This document shows positions 47,437 to 54,779 of a stretch of DNA of 64,000 nucleotides, piece by piece. The DNA comes from Anaerolineae bacterium (GTDB lineage Bacteria; Chloroflexota; Anaerolineae; Aggregatilineales; Phototrophicaceae), in NCBI GenBank assembly GCA_026645945.1, contig JAPKMO010000003.1, forward strand, positions 1 through 64,000, written 5' to 3'. The position numbers were made by a program, and so were the translations under genes. The notes below the pieces were generated by a model, which was not told where the DNA came from, made no database searches, and saw only the letters and a program-made list of their open reading frames with translations. The stretch's first letter is position 1; each line of letters begins with the position of its first letter.

Positions 47437-48250
47437 CCTGAGTAACCTGCGGGCGATTGCCGGGAAGGAACTGCGCGACGCGCTGCGTAACCGCTGGTTT
47501 GTCGTTTTTACGCTGGCTTTTGCCGGGCTGGCGCTGGCGCTTTCGGCGCTGATACAGCCGGGCGGAACGCAGATGCGGATGATGAGCTACAGCCGCACGG
47601 CGGCCAGCCTCGTTAATCTGGTGCTGCTGTTCGTCCCGCTGATCGGGCTGACACTGGGGGCGGCGAACCTGGCCGGCGACCGCGAGACGGGCGCACTGGT
47701 GTATTTGCTGTCGCAGCCGGTCAATCGGATGGAAGTGCTGATCGGAAAATACCTGGGCGTGGCGGGCGCGCTGCTGGCGACCTTAAGCCTGGGTTTTGGC
47801 GGAGCCGGTGTCGTTCTGGCGCTGCAAGGCAGCATTCAGGATGCCGGCGGCTATCTGTTAACGGTGCTGCTGGCTTACCTGCTGGCGCTGGCGATGTTGA
47901 GCCTCGGTTTCTGGGTATCGGCTGCCGCCCACAAAACGGCGGCGGCGTTGGGCGGCGCGCTGTTCCTGTGGTTATTCCTGGTGTTCATCGGCGACCTGGG
48001 GATTATGGGAACGACCGCAGCGATGCAGATACCGATTGGAACGGTATTTTTAATCGCGGTGTTAAACCCGCTTCAGATGTTCAAAATCGCCGCCATCCTG
48101 ACGATTCAGGCCAGTCTGGAAGTGCTTGGCCCGGCGGGGCTGTATGCGACCGACCGGTTTGGCGGGCTGCTGCTGCCGCTGCTGCTGGCGGGCGCTGTGA
48201 TCCTGTTCGCACGCCAGGAAAAATTCATCCTGAAGGGAAACGCGCGATGA
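47429..48250 (+). CDS. nosY: NosY ABC-2 permease
   Basis: The 273-residue protein starts at ATG 47429 inside the end of nosF (MIDLSNLRAIAGKELRDALR). It has six membrane helices and the ABC-2 element ANLAGDRETGALVYLLSQPVNRMEVLIGKYLGV. It is the membrane part of NosDFY. Its stop overlaps the ATG of the lipoprotein gene (ATGA). Confidence 0.9.
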   Translation: MIDLSNLRAIAGKELRDALRNRWFVVFTLAFAGLALALSALIQPGGTQMRMMSYSRTAASLVNLVLLFVPLIGLTLGAANLAGDRETGALVYLLSQPVNRMEVLIGKYLGVAGALLATLSLGFGGAGVVLALQGSIQDAGGYLLTVLLAYLLALAMLSLGFWVSAAAHKTAAALGGALFLWLFLVFIGDLGIMGTTAAMQIPIGTVFLIAVLNPLQMFKIAAILTIQASLEVLGPAGLYATDRFGGLLLPLLLAGAVILFARQEKFILKGNAR

Positions 48251-48656
48251 AATTCCTAAAAATGATGTTCGGTGTTCTGATGTTTGCGCTGCTGGCCGCT
48301 TGCGGCTCGCAGAGCGCCCCGCCGCCCACGCCGGTTGATGCAGACCTATCCTTGCGTGCCGAGCCTGAACCGCCGGCGGTGGGGGACACGACTTTGATCG
48401 TAACGCTGAAAGATGCTTCCGGCGCGCCGATTGATGGGGCGACCCTCAGAGTGCATGGCGATATGGATCATCAGGGCATGATGCCGGTAGATCGTGAAAC
48501 GAGCGAAAGCGCCGCCGGCGAATACCGTGTGCCGTTCAAGTCGAAGCCGTTTCCGGCGAAAGCATCGTCAACCGCCAGAACCATATGAACGTCACAGCGG
48601 CCCCCGAAAACCCGATGAATATGCCGGAAGGGGCGGACATCAACGTAACGCCGTGA
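48247..48656 (+). pseudogene. Frameshifted FixH/YtkA-like copper-ligand-rich lipoprotein
   Basis: The first frame (48247-48588) encodes a lipoprotein signal (LLAACGSQ), then VGDTTLIVTLKDASGAPIDGATLRVHGDMDHQGMM and GEYRVPF, as in FixH/YtkA-like envelope proteins. At about 48540 it runs into a non-sense tail. The frame shifted by one base continues sensibly from 48540 to the TGA at 48654 (VEAVSGESIVNRQNHMNVTA, then NPMNMPEGADINVTP). The about ten residues expected between VPFK and VEAV are missing, so a short deletion plus frameshift is likely. H/M clusters suggest a copper carrier for NosZ. An assembly or sequencing error cannot be excluded. Confidence 0.75.
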
Positions 48657-48722
48657 TTGATTTGCTGTAAAGCGGAACAGCCGCAGATCAGCTTGTTCCG
48701 AAGTATTTCCAGGAGAAACACC

Positions 48723-49376
48723 GTGTCTCAGCATCATTCCAAAGAACACACACATTCGCTCAACGCTAATCTGGCTGCATTTATCCTCCTCTTTAGTTTT
48801 GTGGTCATCAGCACCCTGGTCTTTTCGAGGCTGCCGCCGCTTTCGCCGCAGCGGGACACCGGGGGCAGTGTTGAAGTTGCGCGGGCCGAACCCACAGCAT
48901 CACCGCCGCCTACTGTGACGCCTACACTCCGGCCAACCGATACGCCGCCGTCCACTATGACACCCACACCCCGGCCAACCGACACGCCACCCCCGACGGC
49001 CACACCGGCCGATCTGCCGACCGTCACCGCCCCGCCGCAGCCTGCTGCGGACAGCAGTGCAGATACCGTTCAAGTTAGTTATGATACGGCGCTTGTCGAA
49101 CAAGGACAGCAGTTATTCGCGCTGTGCGCGGCCTGTCACGGCCCGGACGGGCATGGCGTCCCCAACCTGGGCAAAGACCTGGTGGAGAGCGACTTCGTTC
49201 ATACGCTGAGCGACGAGGAACTGCTGGCTTTCATCAAAACCGGACGCCCGATGTGGGACCCGCTGAACACGACCGGCATTGACATGCCCCCGAAAGGCGG
49301 CAACCCGGCGCTGACCGATGGCGACATTCTGGCGATCATCGCCTACGTTCGTACTCTGTCGGCAGGCGGCGGATAA
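48723..49376 (+). CDS. Membrane-anchored mono-haem cytochrome c
   Basis: A GTG start at 48723 with AGGAG 8 bases upstream gives 217 residues. One N-terminal helix (LAAFILLFSFVVISTLVF) anchors it. A Pro/Thr-rich spacer with repeated TPRPTDTPP (about 60-110) follows, then a cytochrome c domain with CAACH (about residue 136) and a distal M in PMWDP or DMPPKGG. It probably passes electrons to NosZ, the usual role of such genes in clade II clusters. The spacer's DNA is a short tandem repeat. Confidence 0.87.
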   Translation: MSQHHSKEHTHSLNANLAAFILLFSFVVISTLVFSRLPPLSPQRDTGGSVEVARAEPTASPPPTVTPTLRPTDTPPSTMTPTPRPTDTPPPTATPADLPTVTAPPQPAADSSADTVQVSYDTALVEQGQQLFALCAACHGPDGHGVPNLGKDLVESDFVHTLSDEELLAFIKTGRPMWDPLNTTGIDMPPKGGNPALTDGDILAIIAYVRTLSAGGG

Positions 49377-49433
49377 CAGCGAGGGATTGGCAGCTTTTCG
49401 GTGTTTTGTTGGGCCGCTTTTGTACCCGATGTG

Positions 49434-49463
49434 TTGACCGGATTTTGAGCCAGGCTCTATAAT
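49434..49463 (+). promoter_or_regulatory. Strong sigma-70 promoter, probably leaderless
   Basis: TTGACC (49434-49439) and a perfect TATAAT (49458-49463) are 18 bases apart. The gene's ATG is at 49473, only 9 bases after the -10, so the transcript would have almost no leader. No Shine-Dalgarno is visible. Confidence 0.65.
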
Positions 49464-49472
49464 AAACCGGTT

Positions 49473-50351
49473 ATGGGTAGGAAAACGGCCAACAAAACGT
49501 TTTGGTTTGTCTTGGTGCTGGCACTGGCGGCGGCCTGCGGGCCGGAGCGGGACATCGCGCGCGACGGCGCCGCCGTCCTGTTGAGCGATGTAACGCTCGC
49601 GCCGGCGACTCTCGCGCCCACGCGCGTCCTCAGCCCGACGCCTTCGCCAGTTGTGATTCCGGTGCTGACCTCCGAACTGAATGTGCCGCTGAACGTCGTC
49701 ACCTTTGAAGCTGATTTTGTAATGGTGACGCCCACACTGCCGCCCAGTAAAACGCCGACGTTAACCGCTACGGCCACCGCCACCTATACAGCGACCTCAC
49801 CGCCGACGGCCACTTTGCCGCCGCTTCCGGCCTCGCCGACGGCACCGCCGGCTGTCGCGCTGCCGCCGTCGGCGGGGGCAGACGTTTCCATCCCGCCGAC
49901 CTGCGGCATAACCTGGTTTTTTGCCCGCCCTGTCCCGGCGGTTTGCCCGCTCAACCCGCCGCTGGTCAGCGCGGCCACTTTCCAGCAGTTTGAGAAGGGT
50001 TTTATGGTGTGGGTTCAGCAGCATGGGGCGATTTACGTGCTGTACGACAGCGCCAATTTCCCGCGCTGGTCGGTATATCAGGACGCCTTTCGAGAGGGGA
50101 TGCCGGAAACCGACCCGGCCTTCGGCAGCCCGCCGGCTTATACCTGGCAGCCCCGGCGCGGCTTCGGGCTGGTATGGCGCACCCTGCCAGATGTGAGGCA
50201 GCGCCTGGGCTGGGCCGTCAGCGAATGGGAACAGGCTTTCACCATCCAGATTCAAACCGGCGCGGATGGCACGATTTACATGAGCGAGCCGCGCGGCGGC
50301 GTTTTTGGCCTGTCCCCGGATGGAAGCGACTGGAAACGTTATGAGGGATGA
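49473..50351 (+). CDS. Lipoprotein with Thr/Pro-rich spacer, unknown function
   Basis: The 292-residue protein has a lipobox (ALAAACGPE, Cys about 22), a Thr/Pro/Ala-rich spacer (about 80-135) and a C-terminal domain of about 150 residues with aromatic content (GFMVWVQQHGAIYVLYDSANFPRW, WQPRRGFGLVWRT). I do not recognise the domain; it could bind cell-wall or sugar material. It overlaps the LCP gene by 11 bases and has its own promoter, so it is a unit separate from the nos operon. Confidence 0.7.
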   Translation: MGRKTANKTFWFVLVLALAAACGPERDIARDGAAVLLSDVTLAPATLAPTRVLSPTPSPVVIPVLTSELNVPLNVVTFEADFVMVTPTLPPSKTPTLTATATATYTATSPPTATLPPLPASPTAPPAVALPPSAGADVSIPPTCGITWFFARPVPAVCPLNPPLVSAATFQQFEKGFMVWVQQHGAIYVLYDSANFPRWSVYQDAFREGMPETDPAFGSPPAYTWQPRRGFGLVWRTLPDVRQRLGWAVSEWEQAFTIQIQTGADGTIYMSEPRGGVFGLSPDGSDWKRYEG

Positions 50352-51252
50352 TTTTCTGGCCGATACTCGGCCTCATCAGCCGGTTCGACCGCGCGGCGGC
50401 TGCCGGGGGTGGGTGGCGGCGGCGCTGCTGGCGCTGGTGATGCTGCCCGTGTTCCTGTGCGGCCTGGGGCTGGTGGCCTATCTGGTGTTTCCGCCCCAGC
50501 ATACGGACATCCTGATTCTGGGCGTGGATGCGCGTGAGGGCGAGGGGTTTGTTTCCCGGACGGACAGCGTTATGCTGTTGGGCATTAGCCCGTCCCGGCT
50601 GCGCGTGAGCCTGCTTTCCATCCCGCGCGATGTGTTCATCCAGACGCCGGGGTATGGTTTGCAGCGCATCAATACCATTAACGTGCTGGGGGAGCAGCAA
50701 GCGCCCGGCGGCGGGCCGCAACTGCTGGCCGAAAGCCTGGCCGCCAGCCTGGGCGTGCAGCCAGAGCGTTACGCGCGGTTAAATTTTGGCGCGTTTGTTG
50801 AACTGGTGGATGCTGTAGGAGGGGTGACGGTGGATGTGCCGCGCACGCTGGTGGATAATTACTACCCGACCGAAGACGGCGGCGTGACGACGGTGCGTTT
50901 TGAGTCCGGCCTCCAGCATATGGACGGGGAACGCGCGCTGATTTACGCCCGGACGCGCTATGCCGATGATGATTACCGCCGCGCCGAACGCCAGCAGCAG
51001 ATCGTTTCGGCGCTGGCTGGCAAGCTGGTTAATCCGGCGTACTGGCCGGCGGCGCTGGCGGTGTTAAACCGCGCCGTAGATACCGATTTAACCTTTGGGG
51101 ATTTGCTGGCGCTGGCGCCGCCGGTGGTGTTAAGCGGCGGGCGCTTCGACCAGCTGGTGATAGATCGGGACTATCTGCTGGGTACGGGCGAAGGGTACGC
51201 CGTACTGAATTATGAAAAAATAGCCCCCTGGTTGCAGGGGCGCTTTGAGTAA
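50341..51252 (+). CDS. LytR-CpsA-Psr (LCP) family protein
   Basis: The 303-residue protein starts at ATG 50341. It has one N-terminal membrane helix (about 23-47) and an outer LCP domain: DILILGVDAREGEGFVSRTDSVMLLGIS, VSLLSIPRDVFIQTPGYGLQRINTIN, and DGERALIYARTRYADDDYRRAERQQQIV. The family transfers lipid-linked glycans to the wall or other acceptors. It is co-transcribed with the lipoprotein before it and convergent with the unknown operon that follows. Confidence 0.88.
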   Translation: MRDDFLADTRPHQPVRPRGGCRGWVAAALLALVMLPVFLCGLGLVAYLVFPPQHTDILILGVDAREGEGFVSRTDSVMLLGISPSRLRVSLLSIPRDVFIQTPGYGLQRINTINVLGEQQAPGGGPQLLAESLAASLGVQPERYARLNFGAFVELVDAVGGVTVDVPRTLVDNYYPTEDGGVTTVRFESGLQHMDGERALIYARTRYADDDYRRAERQQQIVSALAGKLVNPAYWPAALAVLNRAVDTDLTFGDLLALAPPVVLSGGRFDQLVIDRDYLLGTGEGYAVLNYEKIAPWLQGRFE

Positions 51253-51260
51253 GGGGTAGG

Positions 51261-51689
51261 TCAGGTTACGGGCGGTTTTTCGCGCAGCAGGCGTTGGTAC
51301 GCGCCCTGCCAGGCGGTTTCCTTGCGCGTGAATTTGGTGATTTTGATGTCCGCGACGTAAGGCAGCAGCTTAACCATCATCGGCGGCATCTGGCTCCAGT
51401 CATCGGCAAAGATAATGGCCTGGAGCGCGTCGGCCATTGCGCCGGCCCAGCGCCACTTCTGCCGGAGCTCCTCGGCCTTCACCCAGTAGTCGCGTTTTTC
51501 CCAGGCAGCGGCAGACTGCTCGATGCCTCCATCAATTTCGCGCAGGCAGAATACCAACGCTGCCGCCATATCCTTCGCCTGGGCATCCACTTCGGATTTC
51601 TGGCTGAGATGGCGCAAAATTTCGGCAGCAGTACGCATAAGCTGGCTGCGCTGTTTGCCGGTGCTGTCAGGGTTGATGACGCGGCTCAT
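51261..51689 (-). CDS. Unknown alpha-helical protein (third gene of the rpmH-divergent operon)
   Basis: I do not recognise this 142-residue protein. It looks all-helical (LMRTAAEILRHLSQKSEVDAQAKDMAAALVFCLREIDGGIEQSAAAWEKRDYWVKAEELRQKWRW, shown in part) without signal or membrane helix. It ends the minus-strand unit 51261-53769 and is convergent with the LCP gene. Confidence 0.6.
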   Translation of the reverse strand: MSRVINPDSTGKQRSQLMRTAAEILRHLSQKSEVDAQAKDMAAALVFCLREIDGGIEQSAAAWEKRDYWVKAEELRQKWRWAGAMADALQAIIFADDWSQMPPMMVKLLPYVADIKITKFTRKETAWQGAYQRLLREKPPVT

Positions 51690-51731
51690 GAACTGTCCTT
51701 TCCGTTTGAGAGATGGCGAACCGCCCGCCGT

Positions 51732-52172
51732 TCAGCTGCAGGGGCGGATTCCTTTATATATCTGCCCGCCGCTGAGGGTCTTAAGGATTAACGAGGCGGG
51801 GCGGCCAATACGGTCGGCCAGTTCGCGCGGGCTGAGGGCGATATTGCCATTTGCCAGAAAAACCCGGAAGATGCTGTCCACCACCGACGTATGGGGGTTG
51901 ATGAAGTTTGCGTCCTGGGCGGCGGCCTGGATGGCGAGACCCAGCTCGTCAAGCTGTTTGACTTCGCCGGTTTCAGGGTCAATGTAATCAACGGTGCTGC
52001 CGGCTTCGCTCTGGCTCAGGCGGTCGCGCTGTTCGGGCAGCAGGTGGCTGAGGAGGTACTGCCGCAGGTCTTCCTGATTGCTGCGTTCCCACCACGAATA
52101 ATCAATATGAAACTTGGTATCGAGCGTGGGTTTAACGAGTGAACTGGGTTTTCCGGTCGTTACAGACATCAT
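51732..52172 (-). CDS. Unknown protein with C-terminal winged-helix-like segment
   Basis: The start is ATG 52172 (or 52169), with AGGGA about 4-7 bases upstream. The 146-residue protein has an acidic middle (DYIDPETGEVKQLDELGLAIQ). A C-terminal helix-turn-helix-like stretch of about 45 residues follows (VDSIFRVFLANGNIALSPRELADRIGRPASLILKTLSG). It lies 7 bases after the large unknown gene. A nucleic-acid-binding role is inference. Confidence 0.55.
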   Translation of the reverse strand: MMSVTTGKPSSLVKPTLDTKFHIDYSWWERSNQEDLRQYLLSHLLPEQRDRLSQSEAGSTVDYIDPETGEVKQLDELGLAIQAAAQDANFINPHTSVVDSIFRVFLANGNIALSPRELADRIGRPASLILKTLSGGQIYKGIRPCS

Positions 52173-52179
52173 GGTTTCC

Positions 52180-53769
52180 CTAATTAAAACGCAGCTTCCA
52201 GTAATGACCGCCCACGTTTTCAAAATCCGGGTTTGCCAGCAGGGTTGCCAGCATCGGGCCGGGCGGGCAGCGGCGCAGGATGTTCAGGGCGCTGTAGAGC
52301 GTTTTGGCATGAACTGTACCCTGCGGCGTCAGCGCGCCCAGCGGCGGGATGAGCATTTTTAAGATTGCCAGCAGGCTGCGCCGGGACTGCTGGACGGTCT
52401 GTACGATTGTATCCACACCGGCCAGGTCGTCCACACCCAGGATCATCAGTTCATCGTATTCTGCGCCGATAGCGCGCTTCTGATTTTCAAAGGTGATGGC
52501 ATCGCCGTGCGGGACGGCCAGACGAATCCATTCGGTGCGCGGGCGGTAAGCGTTAAAATTGATGATGACTTTGCCTTCGTCATCGCTGCGTTGGGCGATG
52601 AGGGTTGCGCCAACGGGCAGTTTGTGTTTGCGATAGAACTTTGCCAGGCCGAAGATATAGGCGGCCTCGCGCACCACCCAGGCCGGATATTCCTCGCCGT
52701 CTTGGCCGTCCACCAGCGTCACCCAAACGCGCGGCGTCTGGCGGGCGGTGGGGAAGATGGCCGCCAAGCGGTGGTTAAGCGGCAGCGTCCCCAGGCGGCG
52801 GTGCGGGTACAGCAGGTTAACGCGGGCTTCCTCTAACCCGGGTTCGACCGGCTCGGCGGGCGAAAGTTCGTCGCCGATTTCGGCTTCCAGGGTCAGCATA
52901 TCGGGCGTCAGCAGGCTGCGGTCATACTCTATCGGTGTATAACGCAGTGCCGCTGGCATCTGGCGAACTTCCGGCGGCTCCAGCCGGGTCAAATACCACA
53001 GAACCTCACCGGTCGGCCCCACCTCATCAAAGCGGTCATCGTCGTTGAGGGCGTAATTGAGGGAATAAACCTGGAGTTCCAGCGGCGCTTTGCCCAGGCC
53101 GCCGATCTCTTGAAGAATCGCCTCGGTTGTCAGCGGCCCGCCGCCGGCCATATCCAGCACGGCTTCGGTCAGGTTGCGATGGCCGAGGTTGGCCTCCAGC
53201 AGCAGGTCGTAGGGGAACCATTTCTGCGCCAGATAAACCAGATCGGGCGAGGCGGAAAGCGCTTCTTCGACCTTCCGTAAAATCTCATCCCGGTTGGCTT
53301 CCAGAATCTCGCCGGCGCTTAGGGCATCAAAACCGGTGGTGAAGGCCGTGCCGTTGCCGTTGTCCTGGCTTAACTTGTGCGGGGTGGTCAGTTCTGCCGC
53401 GAACTCGCGCGGTTTGCCGGCGTTGTTAAAGCGGTTGTCATCGAAGCGGACGGCGATCACCGAAAACGCGCCGTAGTCCGGGTTGTTGCCAGGGCGGACG
53501 CCGGTCACAACGCCGGTTTCGTAGTTAAAGGCCGAAAACACCAGTTTTTGGCCGACCTGATAGGTGTGAGATGGGTTATAGAGTTGGGTATCCTTGAAGC
53601 GTTCTTGCAGGACGGCGGCTTCCTGCCGCAAACGTTCTTCGATCAAGGCGCGCGCCAGGGCTTCCGTCTTCAGGGGAATTTCTTTTTCCAGCAGCAGGTT
53701 GGTCAGGAACTCTACGTCTTGATCGGTGATCGTTAAATTACGCGCCCAGCGGTGGGTTGGCATCATCAA
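52180..53769 (-). CDS. Large unknown protein with winged-helix-like segments at middle and end
   Basis: The 529-residue protein has no signal or membrane helix. An N-terminal helical part is followed by a beta segment (YQVGQKLVFSAFNYETGVVTGV). Around 205-265 LTTEAILQEIGGLG and VYSLNYALNDDDRFDEVGPTGEVLWYL resemble HARE/winged-helix domains, and the last 45 residues (YSALNILRRCPPGPMLATLLANPDFENVGGHYWKLRF) repeat that pattern. It heads a three-gene operon divergent from rpmH with overlapping promoters. A role in transcription or DNA transactions is plausible but unproven. Confidence 0.6.
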   Translation of the reverse strand: MMMPTHRWARNLTITDQDVEFLTNLLLEKEIPLKTEALARALIEERLRQEAAVLQERFKDTQLYNPSHTYQVGQKLVFSAFNYETGVVTGVRPGNNPDYGAFSVIAVRFDDNRFNNAGKPREFAAELTTPHKLSQDNGNGTAFTTGFDALSAGEILEANRDEILRKVEEALSASPDLVYLAQKWFPYDLLLEANLGHRNLTEAVLDMAGGGPLTTEAILQEIGGLGKAPLELQVYSLNYALNDDDRFDEVGPTGEVLWYLTRLEPPEVRQMPAALRYTPIEYDRSLLTPDMLTLEAEIGDELSPAEPVEPGLEEARVNLLYPHRRLGTLPLNHRLAAIFPTARQTPRVWVTLVDGQDGEEYPAWVVREAAYIFGLAKFYRKHKLPVGATLIAQRSDDEGKVIINFNAYRPRTEWIRLAVPHGDAITFENQKRAIGAEYDELMILGVDDLAGVDTIVQTVQQSRRSLLAILKMLIPPLGALTPQGTVHAKTLYSALNILRRCPPGPMLATLLANPDFENVGGHYWKLRFN

Positions 53770-53845
53770 AGTTGACTGCGCCTCCAGTTGATTGGCGGGG
53801 GGACGGCAACACGTTGTGAAACAATAAATGTTAGATCGTTTAACA

Positions 53846-53875
53846 ATTATACTTGAGCTAATAGGCAGATTGCAA
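53846..53875 (-). promoter_or_regulatory. Promoter of the unknown three-gene operon
   Basis: On the minus strand TTGCAA (53875-53870) and a perfect TATAAT (53851-53846) are 18 bases apart, about 76 bases before the ATG. It is only 8 bases from the divergent rpmH promoter. Confidence 0.6.
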
Positions 53876-53883
53876 GCGTCGGG

Positions 53884-53912
53884 TTGACCACCATCGGTGT
53901 ATCAGCTATACT
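53884..53912 (+). promoter_or_regulatory. Promoter of the rpmH-rnpA-yidD-yidC-jag cluster
   Basis: TTGACC and TATACT with a 17-base spacer lie about 100 bases before rpmH. The start region GGGAGG at about 53974 is upstream of an AT/GC-mixed leader. No DnaA box (TTATCCACA type) was found nearby. Confidence 0.7.
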
Positions 53913-54013
53913 TGCACCCCAGCATATTTTAGCTGATACCCGTATAAAGTAAATACAAAGCGCGAACGTGAAGGGAGGTAAGGCGGCGTTGGGGAAATCG
54001 CGCCGCTGATTTT

Positions 54014-54190
54014 ATGGCAACGAAACGAACCTGGCAGCCGAAAATTCGGCGTCGCAAGCGGGTACATGGTTTCCGCCAGCGGATGCAAACGCGGGGCGGT
54101 CGTAAGGTGTTGAAGGCGCGCCGCCTGCGCGGCCGGCACGTGCTGACCGTTACGCCCAACCACGTCAAAAAAGTGAACTGGAAAGCATAA
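54014..54190 (+). CDS. rpmH: 50S ribosomal protein L34
   Basis: The 58-residue basic protein ([20 protein letters not shown], then [21 protein letters not shown]) is L34, slightly longer than the usual 44-46 residues because of a C-terminal tail ([17 protein letters not shown]). It is a structural protein of the large subunit. It is followed by rnpA after 10 bases, the classic pairing. Confidence 0.95.
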   Translation: MATKRTWQPKIRRRKRVHGFRQRMQTRGGRKVLKARRLRGRHVLTVTPNHVKKVNWKA

Positions 54191-54200
54191 TCTGGCCCGG

Positions 54201-54554
54201 ATGCAGCGGCGTTTCCGGCTGCGGGACAGCCGCGATTTTGACCGTTTAAAGCGCGAGGGGCGCACCTTTTCCAGTCGAGGTCTGGCGCTGAGTGTGATGC
54301 CTAACGGCCTGGACTGCAACCGCTACGGTTTTGTTGTCGGCAGACGCCTGGGGAATGCCGTTGCGCGGAATCGGGTTAAGCGCCGGCTGCGCGAGGCAGT
54401 GCGGGAGCTGCATCCTCGATTAAAACCCGGATGGGATATGGTGTTTGTGGCCCGTACAGCTCTGGTGGGAGAATCCTTTGCGGCGATTCGGCTGATGGTC
54501 GAGGCGCTAGTTCATCAGGCGCGGCTGGTAGACGAGCAGAGAGGCGCGGAGTGA
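54201..54554 (+). CDS. rnpA: Ribonuclease P protein component
   Basis: The 117-residue basic protein has [26 protein letters not shown] at the N-terminus and the family signature [17 protein letters not shown] (about 56-72). It binds the RNase P RNA and helps remove 5-prime leaders from tRNA precursors. It shares a base with the yidD start at 54554, so the two are coupled. Confidence 0.95.
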   Translation: MQRRFRLRDSRDFDRLKREGRTFSSRGLALSVMPNGLDCNRYGFVVGRRLGNAVARNRVKRRLREAVRELHPRLKPGWDMVFVARTALVGESFAAIRLMVEALVHQARLVDEQRGAE

Positions 54555-54775
54555 TGAAGTGGTTAGCCCTGCGCGCGATCCGTCTTTATAAACGCTTTTT
54601 GTCTCCTATGCTGCCATCGGCCTGTATTTACACGCCGACCTGCTCCGAGTACACGTATCAGGCGATTGAACGTTATGGTTTGATCCGGGGCGGGTGGCTT
54701 GGCGTTAAGCGGATCGCACGCTGCCATCCTTTTCATGAGGGTGGTTATGATCCCGTTCCCGATCTTGAGGAGTAG
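54554..54775 (+). CDS. yidD: YidD membrane protein insertion efficiency factor
   Basis: The 73-residue protein carries the DUF37/YidD pattern: [38 protein letters not shown], with the conserved cysteines, and [14 protein letters not shown] (shown in parts). An amphipathic N-terminal helix binds the membrane, where it assists YidC. It starts within the last base of rnpA. Confidence 0.95.
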   Translation: MKWLALRAIRLYKRFLSPMLPSACIYTPTCSEYTYQAIERYGLIRGGWLGVKRIARCHPFHEGGYDPVPDLEE

Positions 54776-54779
54776 CGTC

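Noticed and set aside
53770..54013. Replication origin next to rpmH
   Set aside because: No DnaA boxes, no AT-rich unwinding repeats and no dnaA or dnaN gene were found.
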